Part shown: positions 6,955 through 8,483 of the stretch, piece after piece
How the letters are laid out: every line of letters begins with the position of its first letter
How positions within the stretch are numbered: the first letter of the stretch is position 1
DNA from: CAYGKP01 sp964350605
Lineage (GTDB): Bacteria > Bacteroidota > Bacteroidia > Cytophagales > JAAEPT01
Assembly (NCBI GenBank): GCA_964350605.1
Contig: CAYGKP010000102.1
Coordinates: forward strand, 1-8,483
Reading direction: 5' to 3'
Length of the DNA stretch: 8,483 bases
Notes under the pieces: generated by a model
The model's database searches: none
What the model saw: only the letters and a program-made list of their open reading frames with translations
Told to the model about the DNA's origin: nothing
Translations under genes and position numbers: made by a program

Positions 6955-6971
6955 CCCCGATCCTTGCGGGG
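6955..6971 (+). other. Small GC hairpin overlapping the glycosyltransferase GTG start
   Basis: CCCCG (6955-6959) can pair with CGGGG (6967-6971) around the 7-base loop ATCCTTG. The last paired base is the G of the GTG start codon. Such a stem could reduce initiation at this gene. It is only 5 bp in a GC-rich context, so chance is a fair explanation. Confidence 0.25.
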
Positions 6972-8170
6972 TGAAGGTGCTCTTTCTTACGCCCCGCGTG
7001 CCCCATCCGCCCGACGACGGCGGGGCCATCGCCATGCACCAGCTCATCACGGGCTTGGCCGAGCGCGGGCACGAGGTGATGTTGTTTGCCCTCAACACCC
7101 CCAAGCACCACCAACCGACAGGTGTTTTTTCGGGTGTCCGCGAAGTCTTTGTCGACATCGATACCACGCTTTCGACCACCAAGGCCCTCAAAAACTTGCT
7201 GTTCGGAACGCTGCCTTACAACCTGGAGCGCTTTGACCAACCTGCGGCCCATGCCCGGCTCGTCGAGTTGCTGAAGGCCGAATCCTTCGACGTGATTCAA
7301 TTCGAGGGGACCTTTGTCGCGCCCTATTTGAAGACGGTTCGTCAGCATACGGATGCACCGTGTGTGCTCCGTGCCCACAACTTGGAACACCAGATATGGC
7401 ACCGCTTGGCCGAGGGCGAGGCAAGCCCCGTGCGGCGTCGCTACCTGAACATCTTGGCCCGCCGGATGAAGAAGTTTGAAGTGGAGGTCTTACCACATTT
7501 CGACGGCATCGCGGCCATTTCGCCAGGCGACGCGGCCCAGTTGAAAGATATGGGTGCTCAGCAAGTCGAATGGATTCCGGCGGCTGTCAAGCTACCCGAA
7601 ACGCCCGATTCGGGGCCTTCAGTTCAGGGCATCGCCATGCTGGCTTCGATGGATTGGTTGCCGAACGTGGAGGCCTTCGAGTGGTGCCGTTCGCAAATCT
7701 GGCCTGTGCTCCGAAAGGCAGAGCCCACGCTTCGTTGGCAAGTGGCGGGCAAGCACATGCCCGAGCAAATGGAGAGCGAGCCCGAAAGAGGCATCGAAAT
7801 TCAAGGCTATGTGGCCGATGCGGCGGCGTTCATTCGGGTGTGTCCGTTGGTTGTGGTGCCCCTGAAATCTGGCGGCGGCATGCGCGTGAAAATCATTGAG
7901 GCCTTGGCCTTAGGTCGCCCAGTAGTCTCAACCTCGGTGGGGGCCGAGGGGATTGAAGCGAGCGAAGCTGAGGGCTTGTTCCTAGCCGACGACCCCGACG
8001 CCTTTGTGAAACAAGTCCTGCGCATTCTTCGTCAGCCGACCGAGTGGGAGGCTCGGGCTAAGGCCGCGCAGACCTGGGTGATGGCCCATTTTGGGTCGGG
8101 CGAAGTCTTGGGCCGATTGGAACGGTTTCATGAGCAGTTGGTCCGCGCAAAGGGTACCTTGCGCTCATGA
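6971..8170 (+). CDS. Glycosyltransferase, GT4 family (GT-B fold)
   Basis: 399 aa, standard for GT4 enzymes, which move a sugar from a nucleotide-sugar donor to a growing glycan at the cytoplasmic membrane. The N-terminal Rossmann domain opens with KVLFLTPRVPHPPDDGG and AMHQLITGLAERGHEV (acceptor side). VLRAHNLEHQIW near 134 is typical of the subgroup. The donor domain shows the signature LKSGGGMRVKIIEALALGRPVVSTSVGAEGI, with the GGG at 301-303 and the conserved glutamate of the IIEA segment at E310. There is no signal peptide or membrane segment. GTG 6971 is used because no start lies between it and the in-frame stop at 6929-6931, and the protein begins directly with the first beta strand. 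It overlaps the next glycosyltransferase by ATGA, so the two are likely co-translated for one polysaccharide. The sugar and acceptor cannot be assigned. Confidence 0.92.
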   Translation: MKVLFLTPRVPHPPDDGGAIAMHQLITGLAERGHEVMLFALNTPKHHQPTGVFSGVREVFVDIDTTLSTTKALKNLLFGTLPYNLERFDQPAAHARLVELLKAESFDVIQFEGTFVAPYLKTVRQHTDAPCVLRAHNLEHQIWHRLAEGEASPVRRRYLNILARRMKKFEVEVLPHFDGIAAISPGDAAQLKDMGAQQVEWIPAAVKLPETPDSGPSVQGIAMLASMDWLPNVEAFEWCRSQIWPVLRKAEPTLRWQVAGKHMPEQMESEPERGIEIQGYVADAAAFIRVCPLVVVPLKSGGGMRVKIIEALALGRPVVSTSVGAEGIEASEAEGLFLADDPDAFVKQVLRILRQPTEWEARAKAAQTWVMAHFGSGEVLGRLERFHEQLVRAKGTLRS

Positions 8171-8483
8171 GCACAGTGTTGAAAATTGCGGTCAATGTCC
8201 GCCTGCTCATTCCCGGCAAGTTGGAAGGCATCGGGCGGTTCTCGCACGAAATCCTTTGGCGGCTCGTTCGCGACCACCCGGAGGTCCATTTCGACTTTCT
8301 GTTTGACCGCGAGGTCCCCAAACAGTTCTTGTACGGGCCGAATGTCAAAGGCCACCGCTTGTTCCCGCCCACGCGCCACCCGTTGCTCTACCCGCCATGG
8401 TTCGAGGCTTCGTTGCCGCGCCGTCTCGGGAAACTCAAACCCGACTTGTTCCTCTCGATGGATGGCTTTTTGAGCCTCAAGTC
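8167..8483 (+). CDS. Glycosyltransferase, GT4-like, N-terminal part (cut by right edge)
   Basis: An open frame from ATG 8167 (ATGA overlap with the preceding stop) runs to the window end: 105 codons with no stop. The protein starts MSTVLKIAVNVRLLIPGKLEGIG, then FSHEILWRL, FDFLFDRE, LFPPTRHPLLYPPWFE and DLFLSMDGFLSL. This is the N-terminal acceptor domain of a GT-B glycosyltransferase. From memory this pattern (nVRLL...LEGIG, FDR, PpaRHP, SpDG) is typical of Bacteroidota GT4 mannosyltransferase-like proteins. The donor-binding domain lies outside, so catalytic residues cannot be checked. The upstream neighbour is another GT4, which supports a glycan assembly cluster continuing to the right. 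Confidence 0.85.
   Translation, partial: MSTVLKIAVNVRLLIPGKLEGIGRFSHEILWRLVRDHPEVHFDFLFDREVPKQFLYGPNVKGHRLFPPTRHPLLYPPWFEASLPRRLGKLKPDLFLSMDGFLSLK

Noticed and set aside
6557..7402. A 281-codon minus-strand frame across the channel and glycosyltransferase genes
   Set aside because: It is antisense to two genes with strong motifs and spans their junction. The translation has no recognisable domain.
1..8483. Defence system, prophage, transposon, CRISPR or tRNA features
   Set aside because: All space is taken by recognisable housekeeping or glycan genes with intergenic gaps under 100 bases. No transposase, integrase, direct repeats or tRNA-like structures were seen.

Overview
The window is GC-rich, densely coding bacterial chromosome (no base count was made). 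Gene content and protein details point to a member of the Bacteroidota with high G+C. The primase lacks the zinc-ribbon cysteines and reads DFSTGKGG where most bacteria have the CxxC knuckle. The Mrp ATPase has an ENMAYFSP...YYLFG segment where E. coli Mrp has CxxC. The final glycosyltransferase begins in the style of Bacteroidota GT4 enzymes. Shine-Dalgarno sequences are absent. The taxonomic call rests on remembered family patterns, not on a search.

Layout. Three genes on the minus strand (3843 down to the left edge) form a very tight operon: mrp/apbC, then a NifU C-terminal-domain protein, then a very long D-alanine--D-alanine ligase-like protein that runs off the left edge. Each junction overlaps by one base (TGATG at 2752, TAATG at 2468). 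A 96-bp divergent intergenic region (3844-3939) with a perfect 7-bp inverted repeat separates this operon from four genes on the plus strand: dnaG, a two-TM RCK potassium channel, a GT4 glycosyltransferase, and a second GT4 glycosyltransferase cut by the right edge. The two glycosyltransferases overlap by ATGA.

How the genes fit together. Mrp and NifU are both iron-sulfur cluster carrier or assembly factors, and here the cysteine pair lies in NifU, not in Mrp. The ligase is the most unusual gene. It holds two D-Ala-D-Ala ligase (ATP-grasp) modules in one polypeptide. Module 1 keeps the expected catalytic residues. Module 2 has changed two of the three residues of the Glu-Ser-Tyr triad (Ser to Cys, Tyr to Phe), which suggests either a different second substrate or a regulatory, inactive copy. 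The plus-strand side combines replication (primase), potassium homeostasis and the start of a surface-polysaccharide glycosyltransferase cluster. No RNA genes, mobile elements, CRISPR arrays or long repeats were seen.
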